Of a stretch of 64,000 nucleotides of DNA, positions 34,245 through 42,689 are shown piece by piece. Every line of letters starts with the position of its first letter. Positions within the stretch are counted from its first letter, which is position 1. Source of the DNA: Streptomyces tubercidicus. GTDB lineage: Bacteria > Actinomycetota > Actinomycetes > Streptomycetales > Streptomycetaceae. The translations under genes were made by a program, and so were the position numbers. The stretch is taken from positions 5,766,001 to 5,830,000 of the forward strand of contig NZ_CP114205.1 of the NCBI RefSeq assembly GCF_027497495.1, given 5' to 3'. The notes beneath the pieces are model-generated. The model was not told where the DNA came from. It saw only the letters and a list, made by a program, of their open reading frames with translations, and did no database searches.

Positions 34245-34984
34245 ACGCCGCGCCCGCCGACCAGATCCGCCTCCTCGACGTCCAGTCCCTGGACGTGAGG
34301 CTCACCCAGCTCGCCCACCGGCGCAACAACCTCCCCGAGCTGGCCGAGCTGCAGACCCTGGAGGCCGACCTCATCCAGCAGCGCGACCTGCTCGTCGCCG
34401 CGCAGACCGAGGAGAGCGACACCAGCCGCGAGCAGACCAAGGCCGAGCAGGACGTGGACCAGGTGCGCCAGCGCGCCGCCCGCGACCAGAAGCGCCTGGA
34501 CTCCGGTGCCGTCACCTCCCCCAAGGACCTGGAGAGCCTCCAGCGCGAACTGGCCTCCCTGGCCAAGCGCCAGGGCGACCTGGAGGACGTCGTCCTGGAG
34601 GTCATGGAGCGCCGGGAGGCCGCCCAGGAGCGGGTCACCGAGCTCACCGCCCGGGTCGAGGCCATCCAGGCCAAGGTCGACGACGCCACCACGCGCCGGG
34701 ACGCCGCCCACTCCGAGATCGACGCCGAGCGGGCGACGGTCGCCAAGGAGCGTGAGCTGACCGTCGCCGACATCCCGGCCGATCTGCTCAAGCTCTACGA
34801 CAAGATCCGCGCCAAGGAGGGCGGCGTCGGCGCGGCCCGCCTCTACCAGCGCCGCTGCGAGGGCTGCCGTCTGGAGCTGAACATCACCGAGGTCAACGAC
34901 GTGCGCGCGGCCGCCGCCGACGCCGTCCTGCGCTGCGAGAACTGCACCCGCATCCTGGTCCGCACCCCCGACTCGGGTCTGTAG
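34241..34984 (+). CDS. Coiled-coil protein with C4 zinc ribbon
   Basis: A 247-residue cytoplasmic protein. A long antiparallel coiled coil (about residues 10-195, Glu/Gln/Leu heptads) precedes a zinc ribbon with CEGCRLEL and CENCTRIL. It resembles the CT398/zf-RING_7 family whose function is unclear, with suggested roles in RNA or secretion. The start appears to be CTG at 34241. AGGAG lies eight bases upstream, no ATG, GTG or TTG lies between there and codon 19, and the conserved N-terminal DQIRLLDVQSLD would otherwise be lost. It sits between Nif3 and RNase H, an order conserved in actinomycetes. Confidence 0.8.
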   Translation: MNAAPADQIRLLDVQSLDVRLTQLAHRRNNLPELAELQTLEADLIQQRDLLVAAQTEESDTSREQTKAEQDVDQVRQRAARDQKRLDSGAVTSPKDLESLQRELASLAKRQGDLEDVVLEVMERREAAQERVTELTARVEAIQAKVDDATTRRDAAHSEIDAERATVAKERELTVADIPADLLKLYDKIRAKEGGVGAARLYQRRCEGCRLELNITEVNDVRAAAADAVLRCENCTRILVRTPDSGL

Positions 34985-34990
34985 GCCGCC

Positions 34991-36187
34991 GTGGCCCGCA
35001 CGCTGATCGTCGAGGCGGACGGCGGCTCCCGGGGCAATCCGGGGCCGGCCGGTTACGGTGCGGTCGTCCTCGACCCGGAGTCCGGCGAGGCGCTCGCCGA
35101 GGCCGCCGAGTTCATCGGCACCGCGACCAACAACGTCGCCGAGTACAAGGGGCTGGTGGCCGGTCTGCGGGCGGCGCACGCCCTGGATCCGGAGGCGAGC
35201 GTGCGGGTGCGGATGGACTCCAAACTGGTCGTCGAGCAGATGTCCGGGCGCTGGCAGATCAAGCACCCGGACATGAAACCGCTGGCCGCCGAGGCCAGAT
35301 CGGTCTTCCCGGCCGGCCGGGTGACGTACGAGTGGATCCCCCGCGCGCAGAACAAGCACGCCGACCGGCTCGCCAACGAGGCGATGGACGCGGGCAAGAC
35401 AGGCAAGCAGTGGGAGCCGCGCGACTCCAGAGCGGCGCTCGCGACCACCGCCACCCCCGCCCGCAGCGCCGCCGCCCGTGCCGCCGACGACGCCGCCGAG
35501 ACGGCGGAGGCGGCGGACGCGGCCCCCGGTGCCCCGGCGGCCGGCTGGGGCGCCCCCGACCTCGGCCCGCCCGCGACCCTCGTCCTGCTGCGGCACGGCG
35601 AGACCGCGCTGACGCCCGAGAAGCGGTTCTCCGGCAGCGGCGGCACCGACCCCGAGCTGTCCGCCGCCGGACGCCGGCAGGCCGAGGCGGCCGCCACCGC
35701 GCTCGCCGCCCGGGGCACGATCCAGGCCGTCGTCAGCTCACCGCTGCGGCGCTGCCGGGAGACCGCCGAGGCGGTCGCGGCCCGGCTCGGTCTGGAAGTC
35801 CGGATCGAGGAGGGGCTGCGCGAGACCGACTTCGGGGCATGGGAGGGGCTGACCTTCGCCGAGGTGCGCGAGCGCTTCCCCGAGGACCTCGACGCCTGGC
35901 TCGGCTCCGCCCGGGTGGCGCCCACCGGAGGCGGTGAGTCCTTCGCGGCGGTCGCCCGCCGGGTCGCCGTCGCCCGCGACAAGCTGCTGGCGCGGTACGC
36001 GGGCAAGACGGTGCTGCTGGTCACGCATGTGACCCCGGTCAAGACGCTGGTCCGGCTGGCGCTGGGCGCCCCGCCGGAGTCGCTGTTCCGGATGGAGCTG
36101 TCCGCGGCCTCGCTCTCGGCGGTCGCGTACTTCTCGGACGGCAATGCGTCGGTGCGGTTGTTGAACGACACGTCGCATCTGCGGTAG
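34991..36187 (+). CDS. Bifunctional RNase HI / acid phosphatase
   Basis: A 398-residue fusion. The N-terminal RNase HI domain (about 1-130) has the first catalytic Asp in VEADGGSRGNPGPAG, Glu in NNVAEYKGL and Asp in VRMDSKLVVEQMSGRW, and removes RNA from RNA/DNA hybrids. An Ala-rich linker follows. The C-terminal histidine phosphatase domain (about 195-398) carries LLRHGETALTP and the second His in LLVTHVTPVK. The same fusion is known from S. coelicolor SCO2299. GTG 34991 lies six bases after the preceding stop. The phosphatase half is related to alpha-ribazole phosphatases; its substrate here is unknown. Confidence 0.92.
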   Translation: MARTLIVEADGGSRGNPGPAGYGAVVLDPESGEALAEAAEFIGTATNNVAEYKGLVAGLRAAHALDPEASVRVRMDSKLVVEQMSGRWQIKHPDMKPLAAEARSVFPAGRVTYEWIPRAQNKHADRLANEAMDAGKTGKQWEPRDSRAALATTATPARSAAARAADDAAETAEAADAAPGAPAAGWGAPDLGPPATLVLLRHGETALTPEKRFSGSGGTDPELSAAGRRQAEAAATALAARGTIQAVVSSPLRRCRETAEAVAARLGLEVRIEEGLRETDFGAWEGLTFAEVRERFPEDLDAWLGSARVAPTGGGESFAAVARRVAVARDKLLARYAGKTVLLVTHVTPVKTLVRLALGAPPESLFRMELSAASLSAVAYFSDGNASVRLLNDTSHLR

Positions 36188-36312
36188 CGGGGCGTCCCCG
36201 ATACCGGCGGCAGGGGCGGCGCCCCCGTCCGCCGCCGGATGACCGCCGTACGCACACGGGCCCGGCACCTCGGACGACCGAGGCACCGGGCCCGTCCCCG
36301 TACGTACCGCCG

Positions 36313-36966
36313 TCAGGCCGCCAACGCCGCCGCCCCCTGGGCGAGTTGGCGCACCCGCCCCCAGTCCTTCGCGGCCAGCGCGTCGGCCGGCAGCATCCAG
36401 GTGCCGCCGACGCACCCGACATTGGGCAGCGCCAGATAGGACGGCGCCGACTCCAGGCCGATCCCGCCGGTCGGGCAGAAACGGGCCTGGGGGAGGGGCG
36501 AGGCCAGCGAGTGCAGATACGGCGTGCCGCCCGCCGCCTCCGCCGGGAAGAACTTCATCTCGGTGACGCCCTCCTCCAGCAGGGTCACCACCTCCGAGGC
36601 CGTCGAGACCCCCGGCAGAAACGGCACCCCGGAGTCCTTCATCGCGCCCAGCAGCCGCGGCGACCAGCCGGGACTCACCAGGAAGCGGGCGCCGGCCACG
36701 AGGGCGTCCTCCACCTGCTCGGGGCTGAGCAGGGTGCCCGCGCCGACCACCGCTTCGGGGACCTCCTCGGCGACGGCCCGGATCGCGTCGAGCGCCGCGG
36801 GCGTCCGCAGGGTCACCTCCATCGCGGGCAGCCCGCCGGCGACGAGCGCACGGGCGAGCGGTACGGCGTCATCGGCGTCGTGCAGCACGACGACCGGGAT
36901 GACGGGGACGAGCCCGAGGACGGAAGGGGCCCCGGGGGAGGAGGCGGCGCGCGTCACGCCGCCCAT
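36313..36966 (-). CDS. eda: 2-keto-3-deoxy-6-phosphogluconate aldolase family
   Basis: A 217-residue class I aldolase of the KDPG/KHG family. The Schiff-base Lys lies in VTEMKFFPAEAAGG, the catalytic Glu in MEVTLRTPAAL and the substrate loop in FCPTGGI. It would cleave KDPG to pyruvate and glyceraldehyde 3-phosphate. Streptomycetes seldom use the Entner-Doudoroff route, so a sugar-acid catabolic role is as likely. ATG 36966 is chosen; GTG 36957 is possible. Confidence 0.88.
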   Translation of the reverse strand: MGGVTRAASSPGAPSVLGLVPVIPVVVLHDADDAVPLARALVAGGLPAMEVTLRTPAALDAIRAVAEEVPEAVVGAGTLLSPEQVEDALVAGARFLVSPGWSPRLLGAMKDSGVPFLPGVSTASEVVTLLEEGVTEMKFFPAEAAGGTPYLHSLASPLPQARFCPTGGIGLESAPSYLALPNVGCVGGTWMLPADALAAKDWGRVRQLAQGAAALAA

Positions 36967-37030
36967 GGTGCGCCCAGGCGCCCACGCTCCGCAACGGGCG
37001 TTGCACATGCCGCAACAGGGGGGTGCCCCG

Positions 37031-37828
37031 CTACAGCTCCGTGACAATCACATCCACCGCCCACGCCTTGCCGCCCTTCGCGGGCGCCTCGGCCTCCACC
37101 GCGTACCCCAGCTCCCGCAGCGCCGCCACCAGCTCCTCCGGACCCGCCGGATCGAGCCCCGCCGACAGCAGATCCCGCACCAGCCGCCCCTTCGTCGCCT
37201 TGTTGAAGTGGCTGACCACCGTCCGCTTCTCCACACCGGCCACGATCTTCGATTGCAGCACCCGCACCGTCGCGGTCCGCCCGGCCACCTCGCCCTTGGG
37301 CTTCCACGCCGTCGCATACGCCGCCGAGCGCAGATCGAGCACCAGCCCGTCCCCGGCGGCCTCCGGCAGCACCTCGGCCATCGGCGCCCGCCAGTACGCG
37401 CCCAGCGCGCCGAGCCCCGGCAGCTTCACCCCCATCGAGCAGCGGTACGACGGAATCCGGTCGCCGATCCGCACCGCGCCCCACAGCCCCGAGAACACCA
37501 GCAGCGACCGCTCGGCCCGCCGCCGCGCCGCCGCGTCCAGCGACGCCAGGCCGAGCGCGTCGTAGAGCACCCCGGTGTAGATCTCCCCGGCCGGGCGGGT
37601 CCCCGCCGTCCGCAGCCCCGCGTTCTTGGCGATCTCGCCCCTGAGGCCGTCGCTGAGCCCGAGCACCTCCTGGGCCTTGGTCTCATCCGCCGCGCACAGC
37701 TCGACCAGCTCCGCCAGCACCGTCTCCCGCGCCGCGGTCAGCCCCGGCAGTGACAGCGCACCGGTGTCCAGCGGCGCCCCGGCCTCCGCGGTGGCCTTCC
37801 CTTCGGACGGCGGCAACAGCACGAGCAC
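37031..37828 (-). CDS. yaaA: YaaA-family peroxide stress protein
   Basis: A 265-residue DUF328/YaaA protein. It starts MLVLLPPSEGKA and has YTGVLYDALGLASLD and the basic NKATKGRLVRDLL near the C-terminus, both typical of the family. In E. coli YaaA lowers intracellular iron damage during peroxide stress and can bind DNA. Transcribed alone, with 65 bases to the downstream aldolase gene. Confidence 0.88.
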   Translation of the reverse strand: MLVLLPPSEGKATAEAGAPLDTGALSLPGLTAARETVLAELVELCAADETKAQEVLGLSDGLRGEIAKNAGLRTAGTRPAGEIYTGVLYDALGLASLDAAARRRAERSLLVFSGLWGAVRIGDRIPSYRCSMGVKLPGLGALGAYWRAPMAEVLPEAAGDGLVLDLRSAAYATAWKPKGEVAGRTATVRVLQSKIVAGVEKRTVVSHFNKATKGRLVRDLLSAGLDPAGPEELVAALRELGYAVEAEAPAKGGKAWAVDVIVTEL

Positions 37829-37984
37829 AGTGTTTCTCCTTCACGGCGATACGGGCGGGGATGCGGCCCCGGGAAAGCGTATGGCCTGCCGCGGCCGGGC
37901 GAAGACCGCGCGCGGCGCCCGGGGCCCGCGGCGGCGCCACCGCACGGCGCGCCGGGAGCGGCCGCCCGCCATACGCTCGGTGTC

Positions 37985-39490
37985 ATGCCCCGTCTCCATA
38001 TGCATGTGACCGACGCAGCCGAGGCCCCGCTGCGTGTCGCGCTGCATGAGCTGCGCGGCAAGCTGGAGATCCCGGACCACTTCCCGCCCACGGCACAGGC
38101 CGAGGCGGAGAGCGCGGCCCGCGCCCCGCGGATCCCGGCCGCAAACGGCGCCGTGGCGACCGAACACACCCTGGAGGACGCCACCGACCTCCCCCTCTTC
38201 ACGCTCGACCCGCCCGGCTCGCTCGACCTGGACCAGGCGATGTTCCTCTCCCGCCGCCCGGCACCGCGCGGGTCGAAGGCCCGCGGCGGCTACCGCGTCC
38301 ACTACGCCATCGCCGACGCCGCCTCCTTCGTGACCCCGGGCGGCGCCCTGGACGCCGAGGCGCACCAACGCGTCACCACCCTCTACTTCCCCGACGAGCG
38401 GGTCCCGCTGCACCCGTACGTGCTGAGCGAGGGCGCCGCCAGCCTGCTGCCCGACCGGGACCGCCCGGCCGTCCTGTGGCAGCTCGATCTGGACGGGGAC
38501 GGCGCCCTGACCGGCGTCTCCGTACGCCGCGCCCTGGTCCGCTCGCGGGCCAAGCTGGATTACCCGGGCGTCCAGCGGGTTCTCGACGACGAGACGGCCG
38601 AGGAACCGCTCGCCCTGCTGCGCGAGATCGGCCGGCTGCGGGAGGAGCGGGAGGTCGCCCGGGGCGCGATATCCCTGAACGTCCCCGAGCAGGAGATCGT
38701 CGAGCAGAACGGCCGCTACACCCTCGAATACCGCGCCCCGCTCCCCGCCTACGCCTGGAACGCGCAGATCTCCCTGCTCACCGGCATGGCCGCGGCCGAG
38801 CTGATGCTGGCCTCCGGCACCGGCATCCTCCGTACGCTGCCCTCCGCCCCGGACGGATCGGTCGCCCGGCTCCGGCTGACCGCCCGCGCGCTCGGCGTCG
38901 ACTGGCCCCACCACACCTCGTACGCGGCGCTGATCCGCACCCTGGACCCGCGCCGCGCCACCCACGCGGCCTTTCTCCAGGAGTGCACCGCCCTGCTGCG
39001 CGGCGCCGGCTACACCACCTTCGACGGCACCCCACCGGCCCCCTCCGAGGCCCTGCACGCCGCCGTCGCCGCCCCGTACACGCATGCCACCGCACCGCTG
39101 CGCCGCCTGGTCGACCGCTACTCCTCCGAGCTGTGCCTGGCGGCCTCGGCCGGTGCCGCACCGCCCGAGTGGGTCCGTACGGCGCTGCCCGCGCTGCCCC
39201 GTGAGATGGAGCTGGGCACCCAGCGCGCCAACCAGGTGGAGCGGGCCTGTGTCGACCTCGTCGAGGCGGCGCTGCTGCGCGACCGGGTCGGCGAGATCTT
39301 CGAGGCCCTGGTCGTCGAGATCCAGGAGAAGGACCCCACCCACGGCACCGTCCACCTCTACGACCCGGCCGTCATCGGCACCGTCGAAACCACCCCGGAA
39401 GGCCCCGCCCTCCCCCTCGGCCACCGCATCCCCGTCCGCCTCACCGAGGCCGAACCGGGCCATCACGCGGTCCGCTTCACACCTGCCTGA
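37985..39490 (+). CDS. RNB-domain ribonuclease (RNase II family)
   Basis: A 501-residue exoribonuclease. The RNB core has the Asp cluster in LDPPGSLDLDQAMFL and the family end motif YTHATAPLRRLVDRY near residue 370. An N-terminal short beta region and a C-terminal S1-like beta region of about 60 residues flank it, giving a compact form typical of actinobacteria. It would degrade single-stranded RNA 3' to 5'. The 3' end overlaps the converging membrane-protein gene by 14 bases. Confidence 0.88.
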   Translation: MPRLHMHVTDAAEAPLRVALHELRGKLEIPDHFPPTAQAEAESAARAPRIPAANGAVATEHTLEDATDLPLFTLDPPGSLDLDQAMFLSRRPAPRGSKARGGYRVHYAIADAASFVTPGGALDAEAHQRVTTLYFPDERVPLHPYVLSEGAASLLPDRDRPAVLWQLDLDGDGALTGVSVRRALVRSRAKLDYPGVQRVLDDETAEEPLALLREIGRLREEREVARGAISLNVPEQEIVEQNGRYTLEYRAPLPAYAWNAQISLLTGMAAAELMLASGTGILRTLPSAPDGSVARLRLTARALGVDWPHHTSYAALIRTLDPRRATHAAFLQECTALLRGAGYTTFDGTPPAPSEALHAAVAAPYTHATAPLRRLVDRYSSELCLAASAGAAPPEWVRTALPALPREMELGTQRANQVERACVDLVEAALLRDRVGEIFEALVVEIQEKDPTHGTVHLYDPAVIGTVETTPEGPALPLGHRIPVRLTEAEPGHHAVRFTPA

Positions 39491-40247
39491 GCGGGAGACT
39501 CGCTGTTTTCGGGGCGCGGCTGCTTCCGGTGCCGTGCTCGTTTCCGGGGGTCCGGCCGTTTCCGGGGGCGTGGCCGCTTCCGGCGTCCCGCTCGTCCCCG
39601 GCACCCCCGCCCGCCTCAGCCGCCCCGCCCCGCGCCGCCATCCCGGCCCGTATGGCCGCCACCGCTTCCCGCGCCTCATCGCAGTGGAACCGCACCGTAC
39701 GGACCGTCTCCCGCCGCCCCAACAGCCGGACGGCCACCACGGGTTCGGACAGTTCGACGGTGACCGAGGTCTGCCCCGCGACCGGCAGCTCGGTCACGCC
39801 GCTGCCGTCGCCGCTGCCCTCGCCGCCGCCCTTCCGCTGCTCCTTGCCGAACCGGAGGTCGTAGCGGACCGAGGCGATCCGCTCCAGCGGTATCCGAATC
39901 TCCCGGCGCGCGCCGTCCCGCAGCCGCAGCACCTCGGCCCCCAGCACATGCGGCCGGGTGACCGCCGCCGCCTGCAGCCCCAGCACCGTCAGCACGGTGT
40001 ACCCATCGATGAACAGCATCACCTCGTGCACCACCGCCTTACCGGCGAGCAGCACGCCGAGCCCGACCGTCTCCACCCCACACACGAACGCCAGCCCGTA
40101 GACGAGCGCCGCCTGCGCCCCCGCATACCCCAGGGCCCGCTCACCCGGCGCCACCCCGATCCGCCGCCGCGCCACCCACCAGCCCAGACTCCTCAGCCAC
40201 CGCCCCTCATGGGCGGCCAGCCGGCGCACCGCCGCGGCCCGGCTCAT
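39477..40247 (-). CDS. Membrane protein with two helices and a PH-like domain
   Basis: A 256-residue protein of unknown function. Two hydrophobic segments lie near residues 40-72 and 75-98. A strand-rich region (about 100-190, with EVLRLRDGARREIRIPLERIASVRYDLRFG) looks like a bacterial PH domain, and the C-terminal 50 residues are Gly/Asn/Arg low complexity. Its start overlaps the MerR regulator stop (ATGA), so the pair is co-expressed. Confidence 0.65.
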   Translation of the reverse strand: MSRAAAVRRLAAHEGRWLRSLGWWVARRRIGVAPGERALGYAGAQAALVYGLAFVCGVETVGLGVLLAGKAVVHEVMLFIDGYTVLTVLGLQAAAVTRPHVLGAEVLRLRDGARREIRIPLERIASVRYDLRFGKEQRKGGGEGSGDGSGVTELPVAGQTSVTVELSEPVVAVRLLGRRETVRTVRFHCDEAREAVAAIRAGMAARGGAAEAGGGAGDERDAGSGHAPGNGRTPGNEHGTGSSRAPKTASLPLRQV

Positions 40248-41056
40248 CGCGCACGCTCCGCGACCAGCTGGATCGCCCGGCGCACGGCACCGGCCTGCGC
40301 GGGCGCGAAGTGCGCGTAGTACGCCGCCAGGAAGCCGCCGTCCGTCTCCGCACCCGGACCGGCCGCCCGCTCCCAGTCCTCCCCGCCGACCTGCCCGATC
40401 ACCGAGTCCGGAATGCAGTCGGCGAGCGCCCGCGCCGCCGCTTCCACGCGCGGATCGTCCGCCGTGGCGTCCACCAGCGCATCGAGCAACCCGTATACCT
40501 CGTACGTCCGCTCCATCGCCCCCGGTGCCGCAGCCATCTCGCCGAGCATCGCGACCATCCGCTTGTTCCCCTCCTCGCCCCCCATCGACTCCAGCAGGGC
40601 CAGCACCTCCCGCTCCTTCGACGCCACGGCGGGCTCCGGGCCCGGCCGGGTGGCCGAGGTACGCGCCATCTCCGCGAAGAGCGCCGCCAGTTCGTCCGAC
40701 ACGGGGCCCTCGGCGGGCAGCCCGCCGTGCTCCTCGGCCTGCCGCCGCACCGCGGCCAGCCGGGCCCGCCGCGCCCGGAGCTCCTCCTCCTGACGCGCCA
40801 GATCCGCGTCCAGCTCGTCCAGCACCTCGTGCAGCTCGCGCCCGGCGTCGTCGGCGAGAACGTCCCGCACCTCGTCCAGCCCGAGCCCCAGCTCCGTCAG
40901 CCGGCGCACCCGCGCGAGCGCGACCGCGTCCCGCAGCCCGTAGTCCCGGTAGCCGTTCGCACGGCGCTCCGGCTCGGGCAGCAGCCCGAGATGGTGGTAG
41001 TGGCGCACGGCACGGGTGCTGATCCCGATCAGACCTGCAAGCTCACCGATTCTCAT
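40244..41056 (-). CDS. MerR-family transcriptional regulator
   Basis: A 270-residue MerR regulator. The winged helix-turn-helix is MRIGELAGLIGISTRAVRHYHHLGLLPEPER, followed by a dimerisation coiled coil (about 75-115). A C-terminal effector domain of about 150 residues is Ala/Glu-rich and without Cys metal ligands, suggesting a drug- or small-molecule-type sensor. It is coupled to the downstream membrane protein, a likely target or partner. It is divergent from rnpB. Confidence 0.88.
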   Translation of the reverse strand: MRIGELAGLIGISTRAVRHYHHLGLLPEPERRANGYRDYGLRDAVALARVRRLTELGLGLDEVRDVLADDAGRELHEVLDELDADLARQEEELRARRARLAAVRRQAEEHGGLPAEGPVSDELAALFAEMARTSATRPGPEPAVASKEREVLALLESMGGEEGNKRMVAMLGEMAAAPGAMERTYEVYGLLDALVDATADDPRVEAAARALADCIPDSVIGQVGGEDWERAAGPGAETDGGFLAAYYAHFAPAQAGAVRRAIQLVAERAR

Positions 41057-41141
41057 GTGCTCAGTAGAAACGTTGCCGCTGCGACAAGGTCAAGGACGTA
41101 CCGCCGGGACGGGCCTGGCCGGGGCGGGTGCCCCCTACGGG

Positions 41142-41147
41142 TAGCAT
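41142..41147 (+). promoter_or_regulatory. Putative -10 element of rnpB
   Basis: TAGCAT lies about nine bases before the P1 helix of the RNase P RNA, the right distance for a -10 hexamer. No convincing -35 hexamer is seen. Confidence 0.45.
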
Positions 41148-41156
41148 GGTCGGCAC

Positions 41157-41566
41157 GGCGGACGAGCCGGCCGGACGGCCGCGTGGGGATCTCACGATCC
41201 TCCCGAGGAACGTCCGGGCTCCACAGGGCAGGGTGGTGGGTAACGCCCACCCGGGGTGACCCGCGGGACAGTGCCACAGAAAGCAAACCGCCGGAGGCTT
41301 TGGCCTCCGGTAAGGGTGAAACGGTGGTGTAAGAGACCACCAGCCTCCGAGGTGACTCGGAGGGCTAGGTAAACCCCACCCGGAGCAAGGTCAAGAGGGG
41401 GCATCGGCTGATGCCCCTGCGCGGACGACCGAGGGCTGCCCGCCCGAGTCCGCGGGTAGACCGCACGAGGCTGCCGGCAACGACAGCCCTAGATGGATGG
41501 CCGTCTCCCCTCGGCCCGCAAGGACCGGGGGTGACAAAACCCGGCGTATAGGCCGACTCGTCCGCC
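41157..41566 (+). ncRNA. rnpB: RNase P RNA, class A
   Basis: The catalytic RNA that matures tRNA 5' ends. The 5' and 3' ends pair to form P1 (GGCGGACGAG at 41157-41166 with CTCGTCCGCC at 41557-41566). Conserved core blocks are seen in order: GAGGAACGTCCGGGCTCC, ACAGGGCAGG, GGTGACCCGCGGGACAGTGC, CCACAGAAAGCAAACCGCC, GTAAGGGTGAAACGGTGG, GTAAACCCCACCCGGAGCAA and GACAAAACCCGGCGTATAGG. The length of about 410 bases is normal for Streptomyces. It marks the end of the conserved core region; the phenazine cluster begins 500 bases downstream. Confidence 0.97.
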
Positions 41567-42065
41567 ATTCCGCCTCTGAGCAGGTGTTTCTCCTGGGCAG
41601 GGGCCCATTTTCGCAGGTCAGCCGGGTGAAGGAGCAACCCTCGGCTGGTACGGCCCGGATGTCTGTGCGGACGTGGGCTCTGAGCTTGCTGCACGCAATC
41701 CGCACCGAGCTCAATTGACGCGTGTCTGAAAGTTCCTGCGAAGATCTGACCAGGGCCTGAAATGCCGTGGGTTGAACCGGACGCTGGTACCGAAGATGCT
41801 TTAGGTCAGGGTTCGGCGTGCTGTCAGCGGCCTTCGGCGTACGACACATCTTCCGGCCCCGGACCGGCCGGGCGGGCCCGAGGCACGCCCACCACGCGGC
41901 TGAACCCAGTACCTCCGGCGACAGAAGCCGATGAGACCGCCCCCTCGCTGCGCAGAGCAGCGTCGGCTGTGGTTGAGCCCGCGTACTCCGCCCCGCATCG
42001 ACTTGTGCGTAACTCCCGCCGAGGGATGCGTGATTCGCCTTCTCCGATTCAAGAGGTGCATGCAT
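41567..42065 (+). other. Intergenic region between rnpB and the phenazine cluster
   Basis: No gene is recognised. A TTGACG at 41715-41720 with GAAGAT 19 bases later is a weak candidate promoter for the flavin reductase. Several AT-richer words (ATGCTTTAGG, TGAAAGTTCC) contrast with the rnpB flank. This stretch is the left boundary of the cluster and shows no transposase, integrase or direct repeat of rnpB that I can see. Confidence 0.5.
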
Positions 42066-42593
42066 GTGACTCCGATGCCGTCAGACAGTCAGGAACTCAA
42101 CCAGGCCGGGCCGGTCGACGCGAAGCTGCTCCGCCGTGCGTGCGGCCACTTCGTGACCGGCGTGACGGTGATCACCAGCGGACGCGGCGAACAGGCTGCG
42201 GGGACCACGGTCAACTCGTTCACGTCGGTCTCCCTTGATCCGCCGCTGGTGCTGTTCTGCCTGCACAGCGAATCGCGGCTGCGCGCGGTGGTGGAGGACT
42301 CAGGCGTATATGCCGTGAACTTCCTGGCCGCCCAACAGGAGCCGCTGGCCTGGGCGTTCGCCGGCCGGGCTACGGCTGTGGTGCGGGATGTGGCGCACCG
42401 CCCGTCGGTGACGGGGGTCCCCGTGCTCAATGACGCCCTGGCCTTCCTCTCCTGCCGCCTGGTGAACACTTCCGAGGTCGGTGACCACACCGTCTTCGTC
42501 GGCGAGGTGGTCGAACTGGGTGTGCCGGAGCAGAGCCAGCAGCCACTCGTCTTTTTCCGCGGCGAGATGGGCTCACTCCAGGCAGCGGTGTGA
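42066..42593 (+). CDS. Flavin reductase (halogenase partner type)
   Basis: A 175-residue flavin reductase-like flavoprotein. The conserved start LRRACGHFVTGVTVITS is followed by GTTVNSFTSVSLDPPLVLFCL, the flavin-binding stretch of the HpaC/PheA2 family. It would reduce FAD with NAD(P)H for the halogenase at 44100, which needs free reduced flavin. GTG 42066 is chosen because AAGAGG is nine bases upstream; ATG 42060 would be only three bases from it and ATG 42075 is 18 bases away. First gene of the cluster. Confidence 0.88.
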   Translation: MTPMPSDSQELNQAGPVDAKLLRRACGHFVTGVTVITSGRGEQAAGTTVNSFTSVSLDPPLVLFCLHSESRLRAVVEDSGVYAVNFLAAQQEPLAWAFAGRATAVVRDVAHRPSVTGVPVLNDALAFLSCRLVNTSEVGDHTVFVGEVVELGVPEQSQQPLVFFRGEMGSLQAAV

Positions 42594-42689
42594 CGACGCC
42601 CGTGCCGGCCCCGGAACAGCGTGCCGGCACCGCCAGACGCCTTGCTGCCATCGACCACCCGCGAGCTGTACGCGGCAGAGGAGTTCCTC

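Noticed and set aside
37841..39679. 612-residue minus-strand open frame
   Set aside because: It lies opposite the RNB ribonuclease and has a Gly/Arg-rich antisense composition.
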